NCBI RefSeq assembly: GCF_000799565.1
Contig: NZ_JUHB01000001.1
Location: 3,041,501-3,105,500, forward strand
Direction: 5' to 3'
Length of the DNA stretch: 64,000 nucleotides
Source of the DNA: Cellulophaga sp. Hel_I_12
Lineage (GTDB): Bacteria; Bacteroidota; Bacteroidia; Flavobacteriales; Flavobacteriaceae
Positions 32,489 to 40,638 of the stretch are shown here, piece after piece (the first letter of the stretch is position 1; each line of letters begins with the position of its first letter). The notes beneath the pieces are model-generated. The model saw only the letters and a program-made list of their open reading frames with translations. It was not told the DNA's origin and did no database searches. Both the position numbers and the translations under genes were made by a program.

Positions 32489-32833
32489 ATGAAAACTATT
32501 AAAAATCACGTTCAGTTAATCGGGAACTTTGGGCAAGACCCACAGGTTACAAATCTTGAAAATGGAAAAATTGTGGCGCAGTTCTCAATGGCTACAAATG
32601 AAAATTACGAAGACTCAAAAGGGCAGAAGCAATCGGAAACCCATTGGCATAGTATTGTGGCTTGGGGAAAACTTGCTTCAATCATTGAGAAATATGCAGT
32701 AGTAGGAAAACAAATTGCCATTGCGGGCAAATTGGCGCAACGCTCTTATGAAACCAAGGAAGGCGAAAAACGATACTATACCGAAGTTGTAGCAAGGGAA
32801 ATTCTTTTGCTCGGGTCTAAAAATGGTAAGTAA
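32489..32833 (+). CDS. ssb: single-stranded DNA-binding protein, copy 2
   Basis: 114 residues from ATG 32489 (MKTIKNHVQLIGNFGQDPQ); the frame upstream crosses the terminator. It is clearly paralogous to copy 1 (WHSIVAWGKLASIIEKYAVVGKQ, ending EILLLGSKN like copy 1) and also lacks the acidic tail. Tandem SSBs imply a duplication with divergence. Confidence 0.93.
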   Translation: MKTIKNHVQLIGNFGQDPQVTNLENGKIVAQFSMATNENYEDSKGQKQSETHWHSIVAWGKLASIIEKYAVVGKQIAIAGKLAQRSYETKEGEKRYYTEVVAREILLLGSKNGK

Positions 32834-32845
32834 CCATAAAAATCC

Positions 32846-32892
32846 AAGAGGGCACAGATACCAGTTTTCAATTAGTTCGTGCCCTCTTTTAA
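32846..32892 (+). terminator. terminator after the second ssb
   Basis: Perfect 10-bp stem AAGAGGGCAC (32846-32855) / GTGCCCTCTT (32879-32888), then ttaatt. The AAGAGGGC-type arm resembles the terminator after ssb copy 1, suggesting the terminator was duplicated with the gene. Confidence 0.85.
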
Positions 32893-32916
32893 TTATTCAC
32901 TTAAAATAAATGAACA

Positions 32917-33297
32917 ATGAAAGCACAAGTTAACGAAATAAAAGAAGGATTGCAACATTTTCACGGTACGGAAATGTTCTATCAAATTCCATTATTAAGA
33001 ACACGTTTTACAGACGGACTAAAATATCTTGCTAATGTAGCAGATTGTTTTTGGCTCATTACGGACACTTCCGTAATTGCAAAAAGTCTGATGAACAGAA
33101 GCGAGTTTATAACCATAGACTTTAAAAGATTGTCCGAGGAAAAACAAGATTTTACAGGATATGAAGCTGAAATTATTTATACAGATGGCAACGACAATAT
33201 TTTGGAAAAACACGGCTATCGGGTAACTGATTTTCCGCTCGATGAACTGCGGTTATTTTTTGTAAATGATACGCTGATGTTACCAAGCGAATACTAA
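32917..33297 (+). CDS. DUF6876-like small element protein
   Basis: 126 residues. EGLQHFHGTEMFYQIPLLRTRFTDGLKYL opens a domain ending in RLFFVNDTLMLPSEY; internal YLANVADCFWLI and SEFITIDFKRL. This matches the DUF6876 type as I remember it, found on Bacteroidota elements. Function is unknown. It starts an independent unit after the ssb terminator. Confidence 0.7.
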   Translation: MKAQVNEIKEGLQHFHGTEMFYQIPLLRTRFTDGLKYLANVADCFWLITDTSVIAKSLMNRSEFITIDFKRLSEEKQDFTGYEAEIIYTDGNDNILEKHGYRVTDFPLDELRLFFVNDTLMLPSEY

Positions 33298-33308
33298 AAT
33301 TTAAAGCT

Positions 33309-33506
33309 ATGGTATATCTCAATTTTACAGACTTGAGCGAAGAGGCTCAAAACCGACTTTTAGAAAATTCTAAAAAAGATGTGGAACGAAAATTTGGCGA
33401 TGATATTCGCAAATACGTAAGGGAAAATTATACCTGTTTTGAAACGATGATAGAGGAAGAAGCATTACGAAATTTATATTCCTATAAGTTCATATTCAAC
33501 ATCTAA
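33309..33506 (+). CDS. small hypothetical element protein
   Basis: 65 residues (MVYLNFTDLSEEAQNRLLEN…), 11 bp after the preceding gene and ahead of a terminator. Charged and helical; no known domain. Probably cotranscribed with the DUF6876-like gene. Confidence 0.6.
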   Translation: MVYLNFTDLSEEAQNRLLENSKKDVERKFGDDIRKYVRENYTCFETMIEEEALRNLYSYKFIFNI

Positions 33507-33528
33507 TTTTCTAAACTTAATAATCAAG

Positions 33529-33555
33529 CACCTCTAAATTTTGGAGGTGTTTTTG
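33529..33555 (+). terminator. terminator
   Basis: Stem CACCTC (33529-33534) / GAGGTG (33544-33549) followed by ttttt, 22 bp after the stop at 33506. Confidence 0.8.
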
Positions 33556-33734
33556 TATGCAATTAATTTTAAGTCGAGAAAAAAGCGTATCTTTATTTCG
33601 CTGAAATTCAGCTCACATAAATTCATATAGTTATCCCATTTTTAACTTTCGCTGATAGCTGTATCCATCTATATTTTACATTGAGGAATTTTCGAATTCC
33701 TAAAAGGCAATTGGCTTTTTAGCCAGATTGTATG

Positions 33735-33812
33735 AAATTTTTGTTCGCCTGTGGCGAACGAAAAGGAATAGCAAGAGGGTAACGGGCAGAGCCACGTTAC
33801 ATATTCCTTTTG
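33735..33812 (+). other. candidate oriT hairpin cluster
   Basis: Non-coding DNA upstream of the mobilisation genes holds a tight hairpin GTTCGCC-tgt-GGCGAAC (about 33742-33758), then a nested structure: outer arms AAAGGAATA (about 33760-33769) and TATTCCTTT (about 33802-33811), and inner arms GTAACG/CGTTAC around ggcagagcca. Dense dyads directly 5' of a relaxase operon are typical of transfer origins. The nick site cannot be set from sequence alone. Confidence 0.5.
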
Positions 33813-33815
33813 GCG

Positions 33816-33859
33816 TATAATCCATTGATTTTCAAATACTTGAAAATTAATGGATTATA
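33816..33859. repeat. 44-bp near-perfect palindrome
   Basis: Arms TATAATCCATTGATTTTCAA and its inverse (TTGAAAATTAATGGATTATA) around a 4-base centre, one mismatch. It lies between the oriT-like hairpins and the BtgA/BfmA gene. It may be a regulator or relaxosome binding site; no T-tract. Confidence 0.75.
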
Positions 33860-33946
33860 TAAATTTCTTCGATTTGCGTCAAATGCCCCCACACAGTCTG
33901 TAAACAGGGATGGATTTACGTCAAACACAAAAAAAAGCGAAAGAAA

Positions 33947-34327
33947 ATGGATTCATTCATCACCATCAGGTTCAAAAGGAAAACTGCCAAACGTTTTCAG
34001 GAATTTTCAAAAAAGCACTTCAAGACACATACGGAAACGATGGAAGCCATTCTTGATTTTTTCTTCTACAATGAGATATCTCCAAAAGAAAAATTAGGTC
34101 CGACAGGACGAACCATCGAAGCCAAGTTACTGAAAAGAATCAATGCAGTAATCGCTATAATGAGGGATGTTGAAAAGACCCAAACCAAGCCTACAGTTGC
34201 AATGATTCAATCCCTTTTTGAGACAGAACAGCCAAGCAAAAAACCTTTAATAGTGGAAAAGAAATATGCCGAAGAAAAAAAGGAAGTACGCTTTCGCGAA
34301 AAGCAAAACCTTAACAACGAAGTCTAA
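33947..34327 (+). CDS. BtgA/BfmA-family mobilisation accessory protein
   Basis: 126 residues: short basic N-terminus (MDSFITIRFKRKTAKRFQEF) like a ribbon-helix-helix, then GRTIEAKLLKRINAVIAIMRDVEKTQTKP, characteristic of the BfmA/BtgA mobilisation family. It is the DNA-binding relaxosome component that assists the relaxase encoded 11 bp downstream. CGCTTTCGCGAAAAGC lies near its 3' end (34289-34304). Confidence 0.85.
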   Translation: MDSFITIRFKRKTAKRFQEFSKKHFKTHTETMEAILDFFFYNEISPKEKLGPTGRTIEAKLLKRINAVIAIMRDVEKTQTKPTVAMIQSLFETEQPSKKPLIVEKKYAEEKKEVRFREKQNLNNEV

Positions 34328-34338
34328 AATTTTAAGCT

Positions 34339-35370
34339 ATGTACATAACAATAACACCTCAAAAAATGGGAAGCAATTATTCTAAAAGTTCGGCTGATTT
34401 TGTGGGTTATCTGGAGAAGGAAAACCAAGGACTGGAACAGCAGGATATGGAACATTTTTTTAACCAATACGGCGACGAGATTTCAGCAGAGGAAGTGGTC
34501 AAGGAAATTGATGGCAATACGGCAAAACTCGAAAAGCACGAACCACGGTTTTATTCCATTACCGTAAGCCCATCTAAATACGAACTGAAACGGTTGCAGA
34601 ACCATAGTGAGGATTTGCAAAAATACACCCGTGAGATTATGAAGGATTATGTGGCTTCATTTAATCGCGAAATCAATGGGCGACCCATTACAATCGATGA
34701 TATAAAATACTATGCTAAAATTGAACACCAAAGAGCCTTTAAAGGAACGGACTTTCAGATAAAAGAAAACCAACCGTATGCCACAAAAATACTTCAACTA
34801 AAAACTGAAATCCGAAATGTGCAAGATGGACGAGCAGAAGGGAATGTGAAAAAATTGGAAAAAGAAATAGGGAAACTCGAAAGAGAAGCCCCACACCAAC
34901 AGAACGGAAAACGAATCGTACAAGGAATGCCAAAAGCAGGAAACCAAAGTCATATCCATATAATTGTGAGCCGTAAGGATGCTTCCAATAAATTCAGCTT
35001 GTCCCCAGGAAGTAAATACAAAGCTTCCGATGTTGAATTAAATGGTAAAACGGTAAAACGGGGATTTGACAGAGATGGATTTTTTACAAAAGCAGAAAAG
35101 ACTTTCGATAGGACATTTGACTATCAAAGGAACTTCGCTGAAACTTATAAGGCAAGAAAGGATTTCATTAAGAATCCGAAAATCTATTTTGCTTCACTAA
35201 TGAAATTGCCCACCAACGAAAAAGCATTGGCGTTCAAAATAATGGGGAAAAGTGGCATCCCAATGATGCCCAGTATTCCAGTCACACAGGCACAATTGGC
35301 GATGAAAATTTTTAATAGGCTACGACGTGGTGCAGAGGTGGCCATTAAATCAAGTTCCATCGGAATCTAA
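34339..35370 (+). CDS. MobB-type relaxase (BtgB/BfmB, DUF5712)
   Basis: 343 residues. The relaxase metal motif is in QSHIHIIVSRKD (HxH, about residues 203-205). EPRFYSITVSPSKYEL and the ITIDDIKYYAKIEHQRAFKG region precede it, with candidate catalytic tyrosines at the N-terminus (Tyr2, Tyr14). The enzyme nicks oriT and stays attached to the transferred strand. It forms an operon with the BtgA-like gene (11 bp) and the coupling protein (14 bp). Confidence 0.87.
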   Translation: MYITITPQKMGSNYSKSSADFVGYLEKENQGLEQQDMEHFFNQYGDEISAEEVVKEIDGNTAKLEKHEPRFYSITVSPSKYELKRLQNHSEDLQKYTREIMKDYVASFNREINGRPITIDDIKYYAKIEHQRAFKGTDFQIKENQPYATKILQLKTEIRNVQDGRAEGNVKKLEKEIGKLEREAPHQQNGKRIVQGMPKAGNQSHIHIIVSRKDASNKFSLSPGSKYKASDVELNGKTVKRGFDRDGFFTKAEKTFDRTFDYQRNFAETYKARKDFIKNPKIYFASLMKLPTNEKALAFKIMGKSGIPMMPSIPVTQAQLAMKIFNRLRRGAEVAIKSSSIGI

Positions 35371-35384
35371 TCTAATCTAAAACT

Positions 35385-36965
35385 ATGCAAATGGACAATC
35401 TCGTAACGGTACTTTTTATTATTGGTTTGGCCAGTAGTGTTTTCTATGGAATATTTCGGATAAGCAGATTTGCATTTGTAGTCAATCTTCTATTGATTGG
35501 CGTTCTTGTTTATTATTTAAATGAACAATTACCATTGGTTCAAATAGCACTTTATTTGGTTTGTCCTCTGATATTAATTAATATAGGAATGTATGTTTTC
35601 TTGCATAAAACGGACACGCCTAAAAATGGAAATGCCAAATATCAGGTCAACTTTGCCACTACAAAAGGAAACTTTAAACTGGACAACATCAAACGTGGAG
35701 CATCAATCATCGGTTCTGCCGGAAGTGGAAAGACCGAGAGTGTTGTGTATGGATTCCTGAAACACTTTCAAAAAGAAGGATTTTGCGGAATTATTCACGA
35801 TTACAAAGATTTTGAACTGACCGAAATGGCTTATCCACTCTTTAAGGATGGCGATATCCCATTTAAGGTCATTTCCTTTGATAAAATCATCCACAGGGTA
35901 AATCCTATTGCGCCACGTTATTTAGAGAACGAGGAAAGCGTAAATGAGGTGTCGAGGGTGTTAATCGAAAACCTTTTGGAACAAAGGGAATCAGGAACAA
36001 CCGGAACAACAAAATTCTTCAACGATGCTGCGGAAGGATTGATTGGTGGATTGATATGGAAATTAAAAACTACTTATCCCCAATTCTGTACTCTTCCACA
36101 TTTAATCGCCATTTATCAATATTTGGACACAGAAAGCCTCATCCAGTTTTTGGAAACCAACACCACCTCAAGAGCAATGGCAGATGCTTTTATAAGCGGA
36201 AAAGATTCTGAAAGACAGACCGCAGGTGTAAAAAGCACTTTGGCCAATGCGCTGAAACGAATTAGCACACAGCGCATTTTTATGGCGTTGTCTGCGGATG
36301 AAGTACCCTTAAATATCAATTGCCCAGAAAATCCTTGTGTGATTTCGATAGTGAACAACCCCAAATTTGAAACATCTTTTTCGCCTGTAATAGCGACCAT
36401 CATTCACACCATTACAAAGCAAATGAGTGTTCGTAATAGCAAACCATCTTTTCTCTTGATGGAAGAAGCGCCTACGATACGATTGTTGAATATGCACCGT
36501 ATTCCTGCTACACTTCGAAGCTATAATATTTCTACGATTTATGTGATGCAGGACAAAATCCAAAACGATATGATGTATGGAGATAAAGCAAGCAAAGCCA
36601 TTTTGAGCAATTTGTCCTATCAGTTTTTCGGAAAGGTCAATGACCCAGACACAGCAAAATATTACGAACGCTTTTTTGAAATCATTAAAGACCCAACCAA
36701 AAGTATAAGCCGAGGACATAATCTTGATTTTGATACCCGTATCACTACTGGCGAAAAGGAAATACCTAAAATTCGGGCTGATGTGTTTTTCAGATTGAAA
36801 CAAGGCGAATTCATAACCTATGCGGATGGAAAGGATAAAAAGATACAGTTCAAGTTAGCCATCATAAAAAGAGAGTTTCCACAAGAATCGAAACAGTTTT
36901 CTCAAGCTGATTTGGAGGTTAATTTTGAACGGGTTTATGATGAGGCGCGGTCTATTTTTAAGTAA
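35385..36965 (+). CDS. MobC/TraG-type coupling ATPase (T4CP)
   Basis: 526 residues with N-terminal membrane helices (about residues 5-75). Walker A is GSAGSGKTES (about 108-117), Walker B is FLLMEEAPTI (about 360), and there is a TraD/VirD4-like C-terminal region (DVFFRLKQGEFITYADGKDKK). It brings the relaxase-DNA complex to a type IV secretion channel. None of the channel genes is in the window, so the secretion machinery is elsewhere or provided by a helper. Confidence 0.88.
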   Translation: MQMDNLVTVLFIIGLASSVFYGIFRISRFAFVVNLLLIGVLVYYLNEQLPLVQIALYLVCPLILINIGMYVFLHKTDTPKNGNAKYQVNFATTKGNFKLDNIKRGASIIGSAGSGKTESVVYGFLKHFQKEGFCGIIHDYKDFELTEMAYPLFKDGDIPFKVISFDKIIHRVNPIAPRYLENEESVNEVSRVLIENLLEQRESGTTGTTKFFNDAAEGLIGGLIWKLKTTYPQFCTLPHLIAIYQYLDTESLIQFLETNTTSRAMADAFISGKDSERQTAGVKSTLANALKRISTQRIFMALSADEVPLNINCPENPCVISIVNNPKFETSFSPVIATIIHTITKQMSVRNSKPSFLLMEEAPTIRLLNMHRIPATLRSYNISTIYVMQDKIQNDMMYGDKASKAILSNLSYQFFGKVNDPDTAKYYERFFEIIKDPTKSISRGHNLDFDTRITTGEKEIPKIRADVFFRLKQGEFITYADGKDKKIQFKLAIIKREFPQESKQFSQADLEVNFERVYDEARSIFK

Positions 36966-37011
36966 AGAACGCATTCACTGTTAATAGAATGTAGGTTCAT
37001 TTCTGTTAAAT

Positions 37012-37042
37012 TATCGAGATAATATTATCTTTATTGTCGATA
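37012..37042 (+). promoter_or_regulatory. operator-like palindrome before the PHP gene
   Basis: Outer arms TATCGA (37012-37017) and TCGATA (37037-37042) enclose a perfect GATAATATTATC palindrome (37018-37029). It lies 35 bp before the start at 37078, after the coupling-protein stop. A dimeric repressor site is a reasonable inference. Confidence 0.5.
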
Positions 37043-37077
37043 TAAAAAGTTGATGGGAATTTAAAAAACATTGAGAA

Positions 37078-37974
37078 TTGAAGAAAATAGACCTACACAT
37101 TCATACAGTACAATCTATCAGCGATAGAAACTTTACGTTCCATATAGAATCATTGAAGGAATATGTTAATAAGCTTGAAATCGATTGTATTGCGATTACC
37201 AATCACAACTTGTTTGATAAGACTCAATTCGAACATATTTGCCAAGAGTTAAATATTAAAATTTTTCCAGGTATAGAAATTGATTTGGAAGGTGGTCATT
37301 TACTTTTAATTTCAGAAAATGAAAATCTTGATGATTTTGCGCAAAAATGTCAAAAAATCCAAGCACTCATTACAACTAAAGATGATTCGATTAGCTACGA
37401 GCAGTTAATGGAAGTTTTCCCAGACCTCAAAAATTATCTGTTAATCCCGCATTATGATAAAAAACCAAATATCAAGCCTGAAACTATAAAAAAATTAGGA
37501 GATAACATTTTTGCTGGCGAAGTAACAAGTTTAAGAAAGTTCAAAACTTGTATAAAAGAAGCTGATAAACTCACGCCCGTGATATTTAGTGATTGTAGAT
37601 TTATTGAAAATATGACGTCATATCCAACAAGACAAACCTTTGTTGACGTTGAAGAAAATACACTTAATGCCATTAAAGGTTGCTTATATGACAAAACAAA
37701 AGTTTTCCTTTCAAAAGAGGAAGGTAATGACTTTTTTCAAGCAACTGATGATGGAATAATCTTATCAACGGGATTAAATGTTATAGTTGGAGGACGTTCT
37801 TCTGGGAAAACATATACACTTGATAAAATCTGTCAGAACTTTTATAATGTTAAATATTTGCGACAATTTTCTTTACTTCAAAATGATAAAGAAAACTTCA
37901 AGAAATTAGTTACTACAAGACATAGTTTAATAACCGAAAATTATTTGAAAGAGTTTAAAGATGTTGTTGGATAG
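37078..37974 (+). pseudogene. PHP domain-ATPase (TrlF-like) gene truncated by IS21
   Basis: 298 codons from a TTG. The PHP phosphoesterase motifs are DLHIHT (residues 4-9), AITNHNL and FPGIEID (about 60-70). Then comes a linker and a P-loop GGRSSGKTYTL (about 238-248) of an AAA/SMC-like ATPase, after which the frame ends in a stop created at the IS21 junction. Intact PHP-ATPase (TrlF-type) proteins are about three times longer, so most of the ATPase is missing. The rest is not recognisable past the IS. It is probably a dead defence gene, judged by neighbours. Confidence 0.75.
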
Positions 37975-38057
37975 GGCGGTCAAATTGAACCACTTGCGGC
38001 GGATGAAAGTGAGCATAGCAAAGTAAGTGCTCAAAATCGATTCATTTGTGGTTAAAT

Positions 38058-38789
38058 TTAGTCTTTATTTTTCATTTTTTTACGCATCGATTCTCCTTTA
38101 ATATGTATTCTGTGTGCATTATGTACAAGGCGGTCTAAAATGGCATCTGCGATGGTTTGTTCTCCTATAATTTCATGCCATGCTTCTACTGGTAATTGTG
38201 AAGCTATAATAATACTGTGTTCTCCGTGTCTATCTTCAATAATTTCCATAAAAGAGTGCCTATTTATAGCATCTAAAGCTTTGAGTCCAAAGTCATCTAT
38301 AATCAGTAGGTCTTGTTTTTCTAGTTTATTGATTTGTTTTAAATAAGAGCCATCTGCTTTTGATGTTTTAAGCATGGTAAAAAGTTTATTCGTGTTATAA
38401 TACATGACTTTATATCCCAATGAACACGCCTGATGACCAATAGCTGATGCTATATAGCTTTTTCCAGCACCTGTACTTCCTGTGATAAGGATATTCTGTT
38501 TTTGCTTTATAAACTCACAGCTAGCAAAGCGTTGTATTTGATTTTTATCTAGCTGTCTTGAAGCATCAAAATCGATAGCTTCCATAACAGCACTATATCT
38601 AAAACGTGCCGCTTTTGTTAACCGTTCTATCTTTCTGTTTTGGCGGTCATCCCATTCGCTTTGGAGCAGATATGCGATGAGTTCATCATTTGTGTAGTTT
38701 ATACTTTGTGGTGATAAACTGCTGTCAAAGGCTCTGTACATGCCGTATAGCCTTAGTTGTTTCATGTGTTCTAATGTCTGTTTATTCAT
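38058..38789 (-). CDS. istB: IS21 helper ATPase IstB
   Basis: 243 residues from ATG 38789 (MNKQTLEHMKQLRLYGM); the 29 codons upstream overlap istA. DnaC-like AAA+ ATPase: Walker A ITGSTGAGKSYIASAIG, Walker B LLIIDDFGL, SQLPVEAWHEIIGE and the IADAILDRLVHNAHRIHIKGES C-terminus. It activates IstA for transposition. The gene is intact. Confidence 0.95.
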   Translation of the reverse strand: MNKQTLEHMKQLRLYGMYRAFDSSLSPQSINYTNDELIAYLLQSEWDDRQNRKIERLTKAARFRYSAVMEAIDFDASRQLDKNQIQRFASCEFIKQKQNILITGSTGAGKSYIASAIGHQACSLGYKVMYYNTNKLFTMLKTSKADGSYLKQINKLEKQDLLIIDDFGLKALDAINRHSFMEIIEDRHGEHSIIIASQLPVEAWHEIIGEQTIADAILDRLVHNAHRIHIKGESMRKKMKNKD

Positions 38790-38805
38790 TGTTTTTGGTT
38801 TAAAT

Positions 38806-40350
38806 TTATTTGTAATAATGGCTCCCTCTAATATTGCTATGGTTTGGGATATCTGGTTGATCTTCGATATCTTCATCTAAAGTGTCCCAGCCGTTTTTAA
38901 GGATACGCTCTACAATATTGTAGTTATGCGCTCCATAGTCTAATGCTCGCTTACAGGCATTATCTAGCCGTGTATTGCCTACCTTTTTAGTAAGGTGCAA
39001 TATGCCTAAACACGATTTGTAGGATTGCTCAGGGTGTTGTTTCTTTTCTAATATGTTAATGATTAACACCTTACAATTATTACCAACTTGCTCTGCCCAG
39101 GTAATGAATTTTTCACTGCTCCACTCGCTGATAAAGCGGTGATGGGAAGGCATGTGTTCCTTTATCGTGCTATACCCATATTTTTGCTTGTTTCTTGGAT
39201 GTACCGTAAGCAGTTCCTGCTGGTAGTAAATCTCTACTGCGCTATCTGAGTAAACCATTTTGATACGCTTGCCTATATGCTGATAGGGCAGACTATAATA
39301 GTGTTTGTCCTTACTAAAATAAATATGGCTGTTTTTATGAACCGTTGCATTAGCGTAGCGTTTAATCTCATAGCGTTTTGCTGGCAATGGTCTGAGCTGA
39401 TGCTTTTCAATCTCTTCAAATAACGAATAGCGAGAATATTCACGCCCCCTAAAAGAGGTGCTGTTATGGGTTTTAAGAAGTTCTAATATAGCCTTATTCA
39501 GTGCAGCTTTAGTATGGATCGTTTGGTTACGCAATGGCGCAAAGACACGTGTATATATGATACGTACAGCATTTTCGACGATGGCTTTATCTCTAGGTCT
39601 GTAGGCTCTAGTTGGAAGTACTGCCGTTTCATAATGCTCAGCAAAATCTATAAAAGTCTCATTTACTTTCGGTTCGTAACGACTACTTTTAGTAACTGCT
39701 GCCCTCAAGTTATCGGGCACTAAAGCTTGTGGTACACCGCCATAAAACCAAAGTGCATTTTCTACACAAGCTATAAAGTCTTCTTTCTTTTGGCTCTCAC
39801 AAGCCTCAACATACGTATATTGGCTACTTCCCAATACACAAACAAAGACTTCTAAATCTTGTATCTCACCTGTGTAACGGTCTACGATGGAAAGCTTCTT
39901 ACCTGTAAAATCAATAAAAAGTTTATCGCCAGCTTTGTGTGTAAAATGCATCACTGGAGACACTTCTTTAGCCCACTCCCGGTACCAATATCTAAACTGG
40001 GAAAGTTTGTAACCATCTGGATGTTTGGAAGCATACTCTTGCCAGAGTAGCTCTTTGGTTACACCCGTTTTGCGCAGTTCTTTGTCGAAATAAGGAAAGT
40101 ATGTTTCTAGAGTCAATAGTTGTTGGCTCTTACCTTTTTGGTCGGTTTTAAAAAGTCTGTTCAGCTCCTCGAGTGTCATGGAAGACACTTCGTAATTAGT
40201 AAGCCCATAGCGCTTAAAAAAGTCAATATATTTAGTGATGGTATTACGTGATAGCCCTGTGATTAGGCTTATTTGACGCTTACTGACTCCTTCACTGTAA
40301 AGTTTGAAAATCTGTTTTATTTTTCGCATTTCTATTTGTTTGTTGGCCAT
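38806..40350 (-). CDS. istA: IS21 transposase IstA
   Basis: 514 residues with an N-terminal HTH (ISLITGLSRNTITKYIDFF). The DDE integrase core has Asp in LFIDFTGKK, Asp in LVPDNLRAAV and Glu in KAIVENAVRIIY, and a C-terminal beta-barrel region follows. Full length, so the IS may still move. istB starts 17 bp downstream. Confidence 0.95.
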   Translation of the reverse strand: MANKQIEMRKIKQIFKLYSEGVSKRQISLITGLSRNTITKYIDFFKRYGLTNYEVSSMTLEELNRLFKTDQKGKSQQLLTLETYFPYFDKELRKTGVTKELLWQEYASKHPDGYKLSQFRYWYREWAKEVSPVMHFTHKAGDKLFIDFTGKKLSIVDRYTGEIQDLEVFVCVLGSSQYTYVEACESQKKEDFIACVENALWFYGGVPQALVPDNLRAAVTKSSRYEPKVNETFIDFAEHYETAVLPTRAYRPRDKAIVENAVRIIYTRVFAPLRNQTIHTKAALNKAILELLKTHNSTSFRGREYSRYSLFEEIEKHQLRPLPAKRYEIKRYANATVHKNSHIYFSKDKHYYSLPYQHIGKRIKMVYSDSAVEIYYQQELLTVHPRNKQKYGYSTIKEHMPSHHRFISEWSSEKFITWAEQVGNNCKVLIINILEKKQHPEQSYKSCLGILHLTKKVGNTRLDNACKRALDYGAHNYNIVERILKNGWDTLDEDIEDQPDIPNHSNIRGSHYYK

Positions 40351-40638
40351 AATATCTTTTTATAAAAAGATATTTAAAGCTTTACAAATAGAATCGATTT
40401 TTAGTGGTTCACTTTCGTCCGCCGCAAGTGGTTCACTTTCACCCGCTCCACTATGATCACTTTAATCCGCTGTAGGTGGTATACTATGCCCGTTTTTTGC
40501 ACCTCAGGTCTCTTATTTACTTATTATATGCCGAAGTTAAAGGTCTATTTAATAAAAATATGGATAACCGTAACTAAGGCAATCTCAATTAATTATCTTT
40601 ATGGGGAATTTTGTTAAAAAAATGCCCTGATATAAAAA

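Larger units (their letters stand above)
37975..40492 (-). mobile_element. IS21-family insertion sequence (istA-istB)
   Basis: Ends inferred from repeated terminal words: left GGGCGGTCAAATTGAACCAC with GCGGATGAAAGTGAGCATAG, right (inverted) ACCACCTACAGCGGATTAAA, plus a second inner inverted copy on the right (40405-40433). Multiple terminal repeats and an istA-istB pair are the IS21 pattern. It splits the PHP gene from the Wadjet operon. Exact ends and target duplication are not certain, since the right flank has no recognisable continuation. Confidence 0.8.

Noticed and set aside
40493..40638. Remainder of the PHP-ATPase gene to the right of IS21
   Set aside because: Only a 28-codon open frame is present there and it has no recognisable match to PHP-ATPase C-termini. 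I cannot support it as the missing part.
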